A stretch of 64,000 bases of DNA from Bacteroidales bacterium. GTDB lineage: Bacteria > Bacteroidota > Bacteroidia > Bacteroidales > P3. The stretch is from positions 1 through 64,000 of the forward strand of contig JAIRNR010000019.1 of NCBI GenBank assembly GCA_031257915.1, given 5' to 3'. Below are positions 46,282 to 55,473 of the stretch, piece after piece. Both the position numbers and the translations under genes were made by a program. The notes below the pieces were generated by a model. That model saw nothing but the letters and a program-made list of their open reading frames with translations. It was not told where the DNA came from and searched no databases. Each line of letters starts with the position of its first letter. Position 1 is the stretch's first letter.

Positions 46282-47378
46282 TATCGTAATTTTCTAAAAG
46301 CGTTCCACCATCTGTCGGGCATTTTGTTTTGCAATGCCTCCTGATAATCGTTAATTGTGCATGGAACAAAATATATAGGACCATAAGGTATTGTACGCTC
46401 TGCGCTATAAGGCAATTCTATCCACCATCTGTTTGTCTGGTCGCATTTAAAAAATGTCAGTTCATTATCCTGTGCCAAAACAATAAATTTTTTAAATGTG
46501 ATGCCTGTACGAGGCTCAAAAGGACTGTCGTACATGCGGCTGCTAACGCCGTTTACAAAGCACCAAAGCATTTCCGCCTGCAAGAACGAACCTTGCAAAC
46601 GGACATCTTTTGCTATATTATAATCAAAAATTCCAAGCGATGTTACTTGATTACTTATGCCTGCATAGTGCATAAGCTGACATATTTCTTCGGCAGAAAG
46701 TCCCGTCGGTATATTGTTATCACTTCCGAAATTATCGGTGGAACGTACTGCCGATATATCTACACTTACGCAATCGGCATTGCGAAAATACGGTTCCATC
46801 TGTGCCAAATTACTGCGGACTTCGCCTACACGCTCTACGTCAAAATAAAGTTTGTGCATAAGTGCGATTGCATCTTCCTCTACTAAATATGTTTGATATG
46901 CAAGGTGGGAATAATTAAAAAGATAGTTTGGTTTATCTACAATTATATTGCTTAAATATGAGCGGGAATTTATTTCGCCATCCATCTCGCCAATATCAAA
47001 AATCGGATCAAGCGACACTAAATTTATAACCCTGCCTGTTGCCGAATATGCTTTATACAGCGAATACGTAAGGTCTTGATTTCCGCCGATAACAATAAGA
47101 ATAATGTTTTTTTCTATCAAAAATTTAGCAATCTCCATAAACGCAAAGCGCGTATCGCTGTCTGTCTGCCCTGTTTTGATATTGCCCAAATCAATTATTT
47201 TTACAAATGTTGATTGAGGATACAGAGAATAAAAATTTTCTCTTATCTTATTTGAAGCAATGCTCATGCCGAGAAGTGCGATTTTTGCTTCCGCAATATC
47301 TTCCGTTATTTTATCTTTCCAACGCTTTCTGTCGCCTTTTACAGGTTCAATGTAAATACTGATGTCTTGATATGTCAT
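46281..47378 (-). CDS. Arginase/formimidoylglutamase-like protein with altered metal site
   Basis: 365 residues with the arginase alpha/beta fold signatures, but the manganese ligands are replaced. The usual GGDHS reads GGNQDLT (98-104), the usual DAHxD reads SLDPIFD (122-128), and the usual SxDxDxxDP reads SVDISAVRSTD (205-215). Bacteroidota genomes carry a family annotated formimidoylglutamase with, from memory, GGSQDLT at the first motif, and this protein fits it. Arginase-type hydrolysis is therefore doubtful; a structural or regulatory role is possible. First gene of the operon, with a -7 element 23 nt upstream. Confidence 0.8.
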   Translation of the reverse strand: MTYQDISIYIEPVKGDRKRWKDKITEDIAEAKIALLGMSIASNKIRENFYSLYPQSTFVKIIDLGNIKTGQTDSDTRFAFMEIAKFLIEKNIILIVIGGNQDLTYSLYKAYSATGRVINLVSLDPIFDIGEMDGEINSRSYLSNIIVDKPNYLFNYSHLAYQTYLVEEDAIALMHKLYFDVERVGEVRSNLAQMEPYFRNADCVSVDISAVRSTDNFGSDNNIPTGLSAEEICQLMHYAGISNQVTSLGIFDYNIAKDVRLQGSFLQAEMLWCFVNGVSSRMYDSPFEPRTGITFKKFIVLAQDNELTFFKCDQTNRWWIELPYSAERTIPYGPIYFVPCTINDYQEALQNKMPDRWWNAFRKLR

Positions 47379-47400
47379 AATTGTTCTTTTGGTATTATGG

Positions 47401-47408
47401 CAAATTTA
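47401..47408 (-). promoter_or_regulatory. -7 element TAAATTTG for the arginase-like operon
   Basis: The complement matches TAnnTTTG. A TTG lies 22 nt upstream (complement of 47431-47433), slightly longer than the usual spacing. It is divergent from the trpS promoter. Confidence 0.5.
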
Positions 47409-47458
47409 CGGAAAAAAATCTTATTACCTGCAAATTCAGCGCAGGTTTAAATTCTTTT

Positions 47459-47466
47459 TATCTTTG
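47459..47466 (+). promoter_or_regulatory. -7 element TATCTTTG for trpS
   Basis: It matches TAnnTTTG, 15 nt before the ATG at 47482, which supports that start over a longer frame beginning at 47389. Confidence 0.55.
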
Positions 47467-47481
47467 CAAAAAAATAAATAT

Positions 47482-48468
47482 ATGAAAACTGTTGTTAGCG
47501 GAGTTCGTCCCACAGGAAATTTACATCTTGGCAATTACTTTGGAGCATTGCGTAATTTTGTTAAAATGCAGGATGAATACAAATGTTATTTTTTTATTGC
47601 CGATTTACACTCTTTAACCACACATCCCACACCAGCCGATTTAAAGCGCAATGTACATAATATACTTGCAAATTATCTCGCCTGCGGCATAAACCCTGCC
47701 CACGCAATTGTTTATGCGCAAAGTGATTTGCCTGAAACAACGGAACTTTATTTGTACCTGAATATGCTTGCCTCGCTTGGGGAGTTAAGCCGCTGCACAT
47801 CGTTTAAAGATAAGGCACGCGAAAATCCTTCAAATATCAACGCGGGACTTCTTACCTACCCTACACTTATGGCGGCAGATATTCTTATTCATAAAGCCGA
47901 TTATGTGCCTGTCGGAAAGGACCAGTTGCAGCATTTGGAAATGACGCGCACATTTGCAGGCAGGTTTAACACTATGTATAAAGTATCGTTTTTCAAAGAG
48001 CCGCAGGCGTTTAATTTCGGCGAAGCACCTGTTAAAGTTCCCGGACTTGACGGTAAAAGTAAAATGGGTAAGAGTGAGGGAGAAATGAATGCCATTTATC
48101 TTTCGGATACGGACGAAGCAATTCGTAAAAAAGTTATGCGTGCCGTTACCGACAGCGGTCCTGCTGCTGTGGGGCAACAGAAATCCGAAGTGATAGAAAA
48201 TCTTTTTTCGCTTGTTCGTTTGATTAGCGGAGATGAGGTTTACGAGCATTACAATAATTTGTATAACAATATGCAAATCCGCTACGGCGATATGAAAAAA
48301 CAACTTGCCGAAGATGCAATAAAATTTGTTGCACCTTTCCGTTCGCGCATTACCGAACTGCTCGCTAATCCTGCACTGCTTGACAAAGTCCTTGCCGATG
48401 GTGCGGAACATGCTCACGAGAGCGCGAGTAAAACAATTTCGGAAGTCAGGAATATTATTGGGCTTTAA
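47482..48468 (+). CDS. trpS: Tryptophanyl-tRNA synthetase
   Basis: 328 residues, typical for bacterial TrpRS. The class I signature is PTGNLHLGNYFGAL (HLGN in place of HIGH) at 10-23 and the second signature is KMGKS near residue 193. Other landmarks are YKCYFFIADLHSLT and GKDQLQHLEMTR. It joins tryptophan to tRNA-Trp. The start at 47482 is fixed by the -7 element just upstream and by family length. It is followed after 17 bp by hflX and probably shares its transcript. Confidence 0.96.
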   Translation: MKTVVSGVRPTGNLHLGNYFGALRNFVKMQDEYKCYFFIADLHSLTTHPTPADLKRNVHNILANYLACGINPAHAIVYAQSDLPETTELYLYLNMLASLGELSRCTSFKDKARENPSNINAGLLTYPTLMAADILIHKADYVPVGKDQLQHLEMTRTFAGRFNTMYKVSFFKEPQAFNFGEAPVKVPGLDGKSKMGKSEGEMNAIYLSDTDEAIRKKVMRAVTDSGPAAVGQQKSEVIENLFSLVRLISGDEVYEHYNNLYNNMQIRYGDMKKQLAEDAIKFVAPFRSRITELLANPALLDKVLADGAEHAHESASKTISEVRNIIGL

Positions 48469-48485
48469 GGAATTTGAATTTTTAC

Positions 48486-49733
48486 ATGATAGAAACAAAA
48501 AAAATTGCGGAACGTGCTGTTCTTGTCGGCGTCGCTGATGAAAATACTTCGGAGGAAAAGGCACGTGAATATTTGGAAGAACTTGCATTTCTTGTACAAA
48601 CATCGGGTGCGGTTGCTGTTAAACGTTTTTTACAAAATTTACCCAAACCCGACAGCAGAACGTATGTCGGCAGCGGAAAATTGGAAGAAATACGTCAATA
48701 TGTTGAAACGGAAAATATAGATATTGTTGTTTTTGACGACGAACTTTCACCTGCACAAACACGCAATATTGAAAAAGTGCTTTCAGCATTCAGTGCGGAT
48801 GCAAGCAGCGATGCAAGTGCCAAACACCGAAGCGGCGTAAAAGTTCTGGACCGTACACGTCTTATACTTGATATTTTCGCCCTTCACGCTCAAACGGCAC
48901 ATTCGCGCACGCAGGTAGAACTTGCGCAATACCAATATATGCTGCCGCGCCTTACACGAATGTGGTCGCATCTAAGCCGCCAAAAAGCAGGAGTCGGCGC
49001 ACGCGGACCCGGCGAAAAAGAAATTGAAACCGATAAACGTGTTATCAATTCCCGCATTTCACTTTTAAAAGAACGGCTGCGCGAAATAGACAGACAAAAA
49101 ATCACGCAACGTAAAAACCGTGAAAAAATGGTACGTGTTGCGCTTGTCGGATATACAAACGCAGGTAAGTCCACCTTAATGAATTTAATTAGCAAGAGCG
49201 ATATTCTTGCCGAAAATAAATTATTTGCAACGCTCGACACAACTGTTCGTAAAGTTGTTATAGGCAATTTACCGTTTTTAATGAGCGATACTGTCGGTTT
49301 TATCCGCAAACTGCCGCACAATTTGGTAGAGAGTTTTAAAAGTACGCTTGATGAAGTACGCGAAAGCGATATTTTGCTGCACGTTGTTGATTTATCGCAC
49401 CCTGAATTTGAAGAACAAATACAGATTGTAGAGCAAACACTTTTAGAGATAGGCGTTATGGACAAACGCCGTATTACTGTTTTCAACAAGATTGATGCTT
49501 ATCGTGAAAAAATTGATGCCGCGATAAAATATGAACCGGTTAATGATGATGTTTCTGATATTGAAAAATTATGGGTAAAAAAATTGCATGCTCCGGCATT
49601 TTTTATCTCTGCCCGCACGAAAGAAAACCTGCATGTATTCCGTGATTTTTTGTACGAACAGGTACGCAAAGTACATATAACACGCTATCCTTACGATAAG
49701 TTTTTATATCAAGATTTTACAGCGTCTTCTTGA
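48486..49733 (+). CDS. hflX: GTPase HflX
   Basis: 415 residues from the ATG at 48486. The N-terminal HflX domain has [12 protein letters not shown] and [15 protein letters not shown], then [20 protein letters not shown] and the glycine-rich [17 protein letters not shown]. The GTPase domain (about 215-380) has G1 [10 protein letters not shown]3 DTVGFI and G4 NKID. HflX binds the 50S subunit and splits stalled ribosomes under stress. Its last 17 bp overlap infB, which is read convergently. Confidence 0.96.
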   Translation: MIETKKIAERAVLVGVADENTSEEKAREYLEELAFLVQTSGAVAVKRFLQNLPKPDSRTYVGSGKLEEIRQYVETENIDIVVFDDELSPAQTRNIEKVLSAFSADASSDASAKHRSGVKVLDRTRLILDIFALHAQTAHSRTQVELAQYQYMLPRLTRMWSHLSRQKAGVGARGPGEKEIETDKRVINSRISLLKERLREIDRQKITQRKNREKMVRVALVGYTNAGKSTLMNLISKSDILAENKLFATLDTTVRKVVIGNLPFLMSDTVGFIRKLPHNLVESFKSTLDEVRESDILLHVVDLSHPEFEEQIQIVEQTLLEIGVMDKRRITVFNKIDAYREKIDAAIKYEPVNDDVSDIEKLWVKKLHAPAFFISARTKENLHVFRDFLYEQVRKVHITRYPYDKFLYQDFTASS

Positions 49734-52704
49734 TCTCGATTATCTCGTACCCCTCAAATACGTCTCCGATTTTGACATCGTCAAAATTCTCAATGCCGAC
49801 ACCGCAATCCTGACCTGAAAGCACTTCTTTTACATCATCTTTAAAGCGGCGCAAAGAGGATATTTTCCGATTTTCTTTTACGACAATACCATCTCTCAGA
49901 ATGCGAATTTTTTGCTGACGTGTAAGTTTACCATCCATAACAAAACATCCTGCGATAGTAATGTTACCCTCCTTTGTCTTGACTTTAAATACTTCGCGAA
50001 CTTCAAGATTTGACAGTACTTTTTCCTGCAGTTCGGGCGAAAGCATTCCCTCAATGGCATCTTTGATTTCGTCTTTTGCTTCGTAAATAACCGAATATGT
50101 GCGAATATCTATTTGCTCTGCTTCGGCAAGTTTGCGTGCCGATAATGACGGACGTACCTGAAAACCGACTATAATAGCATTTGAAGCTGAGGCAAGCATA
50201 ACATCGCTCTCTGAAATCTGCCCCACCGATTTATGAATTACATTTACCTGAACTTCGCTTGTGGACAGTTTGATAAGTTCGTCGGACAACGCTTCAATAG
50301 AGCCATCCACATCACCCTTCACAATAATATTCAATTCCTTGAAGTCGCCGATTGCAATTCTGCGCCCGATTTCATCAAGGGTAATATGCTTTTGTGTACG
50401 CATACCCTGTTCGCGATGTAATTGTGCGCGTTTTGTTGCAATTTCGCGTGCTTCCTTTTCATTCATTGCGACATTGAATATATCACCTGCCTGCGGTGCA
50501 CCCGTAAGTCCGAGCAACAATACCGGAGTTGAGGGACCGGCTACTTTTACGGGTTGATTGCGCTCGTTGTACATCGCCTTAATTCTGCCCGAAACAGCAC
50601 CTGCAATAATCGGGTCGCCGATTTTCGCACTACCGTCCTGCACAAGAACTTTCGCTACATAACCACGACCTTTGTCAAGCGACGCTTCAAGAATTGTTCC
50701 TTTCGCTTTACGGTCCGGATGTGCTTTCAGGTCGAGTATTTCCGCTTCAAGCATAACCTTTTCCAACAGTTCTTCTACATTAGTACCCTGTTTCGCCGAT
50801 ATATCCTGACTTTGATATTTACCGCCCCATTCCTCAACAAGAAAATTCATTTGAGAAAGTTCGGTTTTTATTTTTTCCGCATCGGCACCCGGTTTATCTA
50901 TTTTGTTTATCGCAAAAATAATCGGAACGCCTGCTGCCTGAGCATGGTTTATCGCTTCAATTGTTTGAGGCATCACTTTGTCGTCTGCCGCAACAACAAT
51001 AATTGCAATATCGGTAATTTTCGCTCCACGCGCACGCATAGCAGTAAATGCTTCATGACCCGGAGTATCAAGAAAAGTTATGCGCTTTCCCGATTCAAGT
51101 AAAACCTCATAAGCACCGATGTGCTGGGTGATTCCGCCGGCTTCACCTGCGATAATGTTTGTTTTGCGAATGTAATCGAGCAACGATGTTTTACCATGGT
51201 CCACATGTCCCATAACGGTAACTATCGGAATACGGGGTACTAACTCGTCATTGGCATCGTCTTCCTGCCCTATCTGCTCAAGTTCACTAAGAACTTCCGC
51301 ATCTACAAATGAAACGTCAAAGCCGCGATCTTCTACAAGGATACGGATGAGTTCGGCGTCAAGACGCTGGTTTATTGAAACAAAATAGCCGAGCTCCATA
51401 CTTGTTTTGATGATTTCCGTTACAGGAATATTCATCATCATTGCAAGTTCATTAGCCGTAACAAATTCCGTAAGTTTAAGTGTTTTTTGCTCCTGCTTGA
51501 TTTGTTCCTGCTCTTTACCTATTTTGTTGATTATCTCAATACGCTTGTCCCTGCTCCGTTTTGCACGTGCCGACTTTCCTGTTGTCGCCATTTTGGAAAG
51601 CGTTTCTTTTATTTGATGTGCAATATCCTCAGTTGTGAACGTGTTTTGCTGTTTCTTTTTGCCTCTGCTGCGTTTTTCGCGTTTGTCCTTGTTTCTGTTT
51701 TGACCGCCGCCGCCTGCATTTTTTGTAACGCCGGCTTTATTTGCCGATGTCTCTGCCGAATGTTTGTTAATGCGCTTCCGCTTGCCCTTTTTCTCGCCTG
51801 CCGTTTGCTTTTTATGATGATCTGACTTTTCTTCAAATTTTGACAAATCAATTTTTCCACCCGCAACAACTTTGGGACCTGTTAATGTCGGAGCATGAAC
51901 TTTGATAAGTTCTTTCTCTACAGGTTGCGGCGGTTGTGATGGTTGCGGCGGTTCAGGCTGTGGTACCGGTGCGGGCTGCTGCTGCGATTTACTGTCCGCA
52001 TTTTCTTTTTTTGAAATTTCTTTTTTTTCTACTTTTTCTACTTTCTCTATTTTCTCTGTTTTCTCAATCTTTTCTACCTTTTCTGTTTTTTTTATTTTTT
52101 CTGTTTTTTTTGAAGATGATTTTTTAGATTTCTTGCTTCTACTCTCTAATTCAATATGACCTAAAACCTTTAATCCTTTATGCTGCTCGGATTCTTCCGC
52201 ATGTATTTCCTGCTTTTGGTCCACTGTGGGAGGCTCACTCTCTTGCGGTATTTCTTCGACAACTTCATGCACAGTAACCTCTTCCTCTACAATTTTCTTC
52301 TCTATAATCTCTTCTTTTTTCTTTTTCGTTTGTTGCTTTTTTTGCACAGACAAAACTTCCGTATTTTCAAGGGTATTGGTTTTTATCGTTATATCTTCCT
52401 CAATCTCGACAATATGTGACGACTCTTGTCCTTTTTCTATAATATCAACAGTAACGGGAATACGCTTTGGTTCCATTCCGATTTCAAGCGTTTGCGCTTT
52501 TTCAAGAACGCTCTTATCTTTTTGAAATTCTTTTTGCAGTACCAGATATTCCTCTTCCGATAGCTTGGTATTAGGATTCGGATTGGCATCTGCAAATACA
52601 TAACCTTTCTTTATAAGAAAGTCAATAGCAGTAGAAACCGCAATATTAAATTCTTTTGCCGCTTTAGAGAGCCGCACCGACACATTGTTTATTTGTTCTG
52701 CCAT
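49717..52704 (-). CDS. infB: Translation initiation factor IF-2
   Basis: 995 residues. Residues 1-60 are an IF2 N-terminal domain ([20 protein letters not shown]). Residues about 80-380 form a long low-complexity linker rich in Lys/Glu with repeats such as [18 protein letters not shown], plus Pro/Gln and basic stretches. The G domain begins near 495: [34 protein letters not shown]. Domains II-IV follow to the end ([37 protein letters not shown]). IF-2 places initiator tRNA on the 30S subunit. It lies 37 bp downstream of nusA, as in the conserved nusA-infB operon. Confidence 0.97.
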   Translation of the reverse strand: MAEQINNVSVRLSKAAKEFNIAVSTAIDFLIKKGYVFADANPNPNTKLSEEEYLVLQKEFQKDKSVLEKAQTLEIGMEPKRIPVTVDIIEKGQESSHIVEIEEDITIKTNTLENTEVLSVQKKQQTKKKKEEIIEKKIVEEEVTVHEVVEEIPQESEPPTVDQKQEIHAEESEQHKGLKVLGHIELESRSKKSKKSSSKKTEKIKKTEKVEKIEKTEKIEKVEKVEKKEISKKENADSKSQQQPAPVPQPEPPQPSQPPQPVEKELIKVHAPTLTGPKVVAGGKIDLSKFEEKSDHHKKQTAGEKKGKRKRINKHSAETSANKAGVTKNAGGGGQNRNKDKREKRSRGKKKQQNTFTTEDIAHQIKETLSKMATTGKSARAKRSRDKRIEIINKIGKEQEQIKQEQKTLKLTEFVTANELAMMMNIPVTEIIKTSMELGYFVSINQRLDAELIRILVEDRGFDVSFVDAEVLSELEQIGQEDDANDELVPRIPIVTVMGHVDHGKTSLLDYIRKTNIIAGEAGGITQHIGAYEVLLESGKRITFLDTPGHEAFTAMRARGAKITDIAIIVVAADDKVMPQTIEAINHAQAAGVPIIFAINKIDKPGADAEKIKTELSQMNFLVEEWGGKYQSQDISAKQGTNVEELLEKVMLEAEILDLKAHPDRKAKGTILEASLDKGRGYVAKVLVQDGSAKIGDPIIAGAVSGRIKAMYNERNQPVKVAGPSTPVLLLGLTGAPQAGDIFNVAMNEKEAREIATKRAQLHREQGMRTQKHITLDEIGRRIAIGDFKELNIIVKGDVDGSIEALSDELIKLSTSEVQVNVIHKSVGQISESDVMLASASNAIIVGFQVRPSLSARKLAEAEQIDIRTYSVIYEAKDEIKDAIEGMLSPELQEKVLSNLEVREVFKVKTKEGNITIAGCFVMDGKLTRQQKIRILRDGIVVKENRKISSLRRFKDDVKEVLSGQDCGVGIENFDDVKIGDVFEGYEIIEIKKTL

Positions 52705-52741
52705 AGATTATCCTTTTAACTTCCCTCTATTTTATATATTA

Positions 52742-53995
52742 CTACTCAAACTCGGCACGCAGGATGTTCAATACATTATCAATCGTTTCTTCTTCCAAAT
52801 CCGTTCGTTTAATAAGTTCATCGCGCTCAATTTTCAGAACATCTTTTGCAGTGTCAAGACCTACCTTTTGGAGTTCTTTAATTACCCATTCTTCTATTTC
52901 GTCGTTAAATTCAATTAAATCAACATCTTCATCATCTTCATTATTTATATCATCACGAAATACATCTATTTCATAACCTGAAATTCTACTTGCAAGTTTT
53001 ATGTTGCAACCGTTTTTACCAATTGCCAGCGACAACTGGTCGGACTTCATAAAAACTTCTGCTTTCTTTTCATCTTCATTAAGTTTTATTGAAGTAACTT
53101 TTGCAGGATTTAATGCGCGGGTAATAAAAAGTTCAACATTTGTCGTGTATGGTATAACGTCAATATTTTCGTTCTTGAGTTCGCGAACAATGCTGTGAAT
53201 TCTTGACCCTTTTACGCCGACACATGCACCCACCGGATCAATTCTTTCATCGTACGATTCCACTGCAACCTTTGCTCTTTCACCCGGTTCTCTCTCTATC
53301 TGTTTAATTGTGATAAGTCCGTCAAAAATTTCAGGAACTTCCTGCTCTAAAAGACGTTCTAAAAATACGGGAGATGTACGCGAAAGCACAATGATAGGGG
53401 TGTCGTTCCTGACATCTACCTTAATAATAACTGCTCTTACAACATCTCCTTTATGAAAAAAGTCAGTGGAAATTTGTTCGCTTTTCGGCAAAATAAGTTC
53501 TACGCTATTTTCAGTGAGAAGTGTTTCTCTTTTCCATGTCTGATATACTTCACCTGTGATTATTTGACCTACTCTGTCGGTATAGCGTTTGTAGATAATA
53601 TTGTTTTCGTATTCCTGAATTTTTGAAACAAGTCCCTGACGGATGTTTAAAATTTCTCTGCGTCCGAAATCTTTTAAGAAAATTTCTTCCGATACTTCTT
53701 CTCCTACTTCAAAATCGGGTTCTATTTTTATTGCTTCGGAGTATGATATAAAAAGGGCTGCTTCTTCCGGCGTTTTTTCCGCATAATCGGCATCTTCTAT
53801 AATCTCTCTTGTCCTCCATATTTCAAAGTCGCCACGGTCCACGTTTACCGTAATACTTATATTTTTATCCGTACCGTATTTTCTGATAAGAATACTCCTG
53901 AATACATCTTCGAGAATACGCATCATCGTTTCTCTGTCAATACTCTTTGCTTCTTTAAATTCCGAAAAACTTTCTATTAAATTTACATTTTCCAT
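52742..53995 (-). CDS. nusA: Transcription termination/antitermination factor NusA
   Basis: 417 residues. The N-terminal RNA-polymerase-binding domain is residues 1-125 (LIESFSEFKEAKSIDRETMM). The S1 domain is about 130-200 (VGQIITGEVYQTWKRETLL), and KH domains are about 200-345 with EVPEIFDGLITIKQIEREPG, RIDPVGACVGVKGSRI and LAIGKNGCNIKLASRI. A short C-terminal acidic tail ends in a helical repeat. NusA controls pausing, termination and antitermination. The upstream rimP gene of the usual rimP-nusA-infB operon is absent; the next gene is rpsF, divergent. The leader has a terminator-like hairpin directly after the promoter. Confidence 0.97.
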   Translation of the reverse strand: MENVNLIESFSEFKEAKSIDRETMMRILEDVFRSILIRKYGTDKNISITVNVDRGDFEIWRTREIIEDADYAEKTPEEAALFISYSEAIKIEPDFEVGEEVSEEIFLKDFGRREILNIRQGLVSKIQEYENNIIYKRYTDRVGQIITGEVYQTWKRETLLTENSVELILPKSEQISTDFFHKGDVVRAVIIKVDVRNDTPIIVLSRTSPVFLERLLEQEVPEIFDGLITIKQIEREPGERAKVAVESYDERIDPVGACVGVKGSRIHSIVRELKNENIDVIPYTTNVELFITRALNPAKVTSIKLNEDEKKAEVFMKSDQLSLAIGKNGCNIKLASRISGYEIDVFRDDINNEDDEDVDLIEFNDEIEEWVIKELQKVGLDTAKDVLKIERDELIKRTDLEEETIDNVLNILRAEFE

Positions 53996-54027
53996 AATAT
54001 AGTAATTAAGGTTATTTTCTACCCAAC

Positions 54028-54057
54028 AAAAAAAGGAAGCATCCTGCTCCCCTTTCC
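54028..54057 (-). terminator. Terminator-like hairpin in the nusA leader (putative attenuator)
   Basis: In minus-strand RNA, GGGAGCA and UGCUUCC pair (7 bp with one G-U) around the loop GGA, extended by A/G-U pairs and followed by seven U. On the plus strand an A-C mismatch breaks the stem, so it is strand-specific. It lies within the first ~30 nt of the predicted nusA transcript. Confidence 0.6.
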
Positions 54058-54066
54058 AAATTTCTG

Positions 54067-54097
54067 CAAAGATAGTGTTTTATAATGTAAAATACAA
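54067..54097 (-). promoter_or_regulatory. nusA promoter: TTG-N20-TATCTTTG
   Basis: On the minus strand a TTG (complement of 54095-54097) is followed after exactly 20 nt by TATCTTTG (complement of 54067-54074). This is a full match to the Bacteroidota -33/-7 consensus. Confidence 0.75.
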
Positions 54098-54114
54098 CTG
54101 TGGTTTTCGGATTA

Positions 54115-54145
54115 TTGCATTTGTCGCAAAAAAATCTTATCTTTG
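54115..54145 (+). promoter_or_regulatory. rpsF operon promoter: TTG-N20-TATCTTTG
   Basis: TTG at 54115-54117 is followed after 20 nt by TATCTTTG at 54138-54145. The leader before rpsF would be about 155 nt, unusually long. Confidence 0.75.
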
Positions 54146-54202
54146 CGCCCCTTTGCCGCATTGTGCTGCACAGGACAGTACCATGAAACAAACATGCAAA
54201 AA

Positions 54203-54254
54203 GCCTGACACCCAAGATAATGATTGCCTGAAATACTCAGGCTCAACTTTGGGT
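54203..54254 (+). ncRNA. Structured rpsF leader, possible ribosomal-protein autoregulatory element
   Basis: Two nested helices can form: ACCCAAG (54210-54216) with UUUGGGU (54248-54254), and inside it a perfect GCCUGA (54226-54231) / UCAGGC (54237-54242) with a 5-nt loop. A second GCCUGA at 54203-54208 could pair with the same UCAGGC, giving an alternative fold. Many bacteria have an S6:S18-binding RNA before rpsF; whether this is that motif is not shown. Confidence 0.5.
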
Positions 54255-54306
54255 AAAGACTTCGCTGTGAGTTTCATATAACATTTTAAAAACAAATTAT
54301 AAACGT

Positions 54307-54666
54307 ATGAATCATTACGAAACCGTTTTCATCATGACTCCCGTTTTATCTGACGACCAGGTAAAGGAAGCGGTAAAAAAGTATCTCGCCTTTCTCAAGG
54401 AGAATGGTGCGGAGATCATTTTTGAAGAGAGTTGGGGTTTAAAAAAACTCGCTTATCCCATTCAAAAAAAGAACAATGGATTCTATCATCTGGTAGAATT
54501 TACCGCCGAAGGGAATGTTGTTAATCTCTTAGAAACCGCTTTCAGACGGGATGAAAAACTTATCCGTTTTCTCACCGTAAAACTTGACAAATTTGCCGTA
54601 GCGTACAACGAAAAAAAGCACGCTCAAAAGAAAGCAGAAAAAACAGAAACCTCTAAAACCCTTTAA
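54307..54666 (+). CDS. rpsF: Small ribosomal subunit protein S6
   Basis: 119 residues. It opens with [20 protein letters not shown] and has [20 protein letters not shown], the core ferredoxin-like fold of S6. The end is a lysine-rich tail ([17 protein letters not shown]). S6 binds the 30S platform with S18. It is first in rpsF-rpsR-rplI, 5 bp before rpsR, and the long structured leader may mediate feedback by the S6:S18 pair. Confidence 0.97.
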   Translation: MNHYETVFIMTPVLSDDQVKEAVKKYLAFLKENGAEIIFEESWGLKKLAYPIQKKNNGFYHLVEFTAEGNVVNLLETAFRRDEKLIRFLTVKLDKFAVAYNEKKHAQKKAEKTETSKTL

Positions 54667-54671
54667 TCAGT

Positions 54672-54944
54672 ATGGCAACAGAAATAGCGAACAGCGTTAC
54701 ATATCTAACCCCTATCGCGGTAGATACAAAAAAGAAAAAATATTGCCGTTTTAAAAAATTCGGCATTAAATATGTTGACTATAAAGACGCTCAATTTCTT
54801 TTGAGATTCGTTAATGAGCAGGGAAGAATTTATCCCCGCCGTCTTACCGGTACATCTCAGAAATTCCAAAAAAAAGTAGCGCAGGCAATTAAACGCGCAC
54901 GTCATTTGGCTCTTATGCCTTACGTAGCCGACTTGCTTAAATAA
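54672..54944 (+). CDS. rpsR: Small ribosomal subunit protein S18
   Basis: 90 residues. Family landmarks are [39 protein letters not shown] and [14 protein letters not shown]. It partners S6 in the 30S platform. It starts 5 bp after rpsF and 17 bp before rplI, so the three are one transcript. Confidence 0.97.
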   Translation: MATEIANSVTYLTPIAVDTKKKKYCRFKKFGIKYVDYKDAQFLLRFVNEQGRIYPRRLTGTSQKFQKKVAQAIKRARHLALMPYVADLLK

Positions 54945-54961
54945 TTTAAAAAGTTACAACT

Positions 54962-55414
54962 ATGGAAATTATTTTAACACAGGACGTAGCAAAACTTGGC
55001 TACAAAAACGATATTGTTACGGTTAAAAACGGCTACGCAAACAATTTTCTTATTCCGAAAGGAATGGCTGTAATGGCTACTGAAAGTTTGAAAAAGGTGC
55101 TTGCCGAAAACATTAAACAACAATCGTTTAAAGAGGAAAAAACACGCAAAGATGCCGAAATGAAAGCATCTAAAATTGAAGGCTTAACAGTTAGAGTTGC
55201 CGCAAAAGCAGGTACAAGCGGCAAGATTTTCGGTTCTGTTAATTCAATTCAGGTTGCGGAAGCACTGAAAAATCAACACAGTGTGGAAGTTGACAGAAAG
55301 AGCATTGTTATTGATGGTGATTCCATAAAGGAAATCGGTATATACAAGGCAGTAGTTACGCTCTACCGCGACATCAAGGCAAATATTTCGCTCGACGTGT
55401 ACGCGGAACAATAG
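54962..55414 (+). CDS. rplI: Large ribosomal subunit protein L9
   Basis: 150 residues. The N-terminal domain has EIILTQDVAKLGYKNDIV and VKNGYANNFLIPKGMA; a long connecting helix (KKVLAENIKQQSFKEEKTRK) leads to the C-terminal domain (GKIFGSVNSIQVAEAL). It binds 23S rRNA near L1. Last of the three ribosomal genes; the RNA methyltransferase gene starts 59 bp later. Confidence 0.97.
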   Translation: MEIILTQDVAKLGYKNDIVTVKNGYANNFLIPKGMAVMATESLKKVLAENIKQQSFKEEKTRKDAEMKASKIEGLTVRVAAKAGTSGKIFGSVNSIQVAEALKNQHSVEVDRKSIVIDGDSIKEIGIYKAVVTLYRDIKANISLDVYAEQ

Positions 55415-55473
55415 TAATTCTGAGCGAGTACGGTGCCTGTACAAACATTGTCGGGCGAAGCCGCATTACAAAT

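Noticed and set aside
47830-48603. 257-codon open frame on the minus strand
   Set aside because: Antisense to trpS and hflX, both well supported by motifs; product is Phe/Cys-rich and unlike known proteins.
54183-54281. 32-codon frame (MKQTCKKPDTQ...) in the rpsF leader
   Set aside because: Could be a leader peptide, but composition and lack of a ribosome-binding site do not stand out; the RNA helices explain the conservation-like features better.
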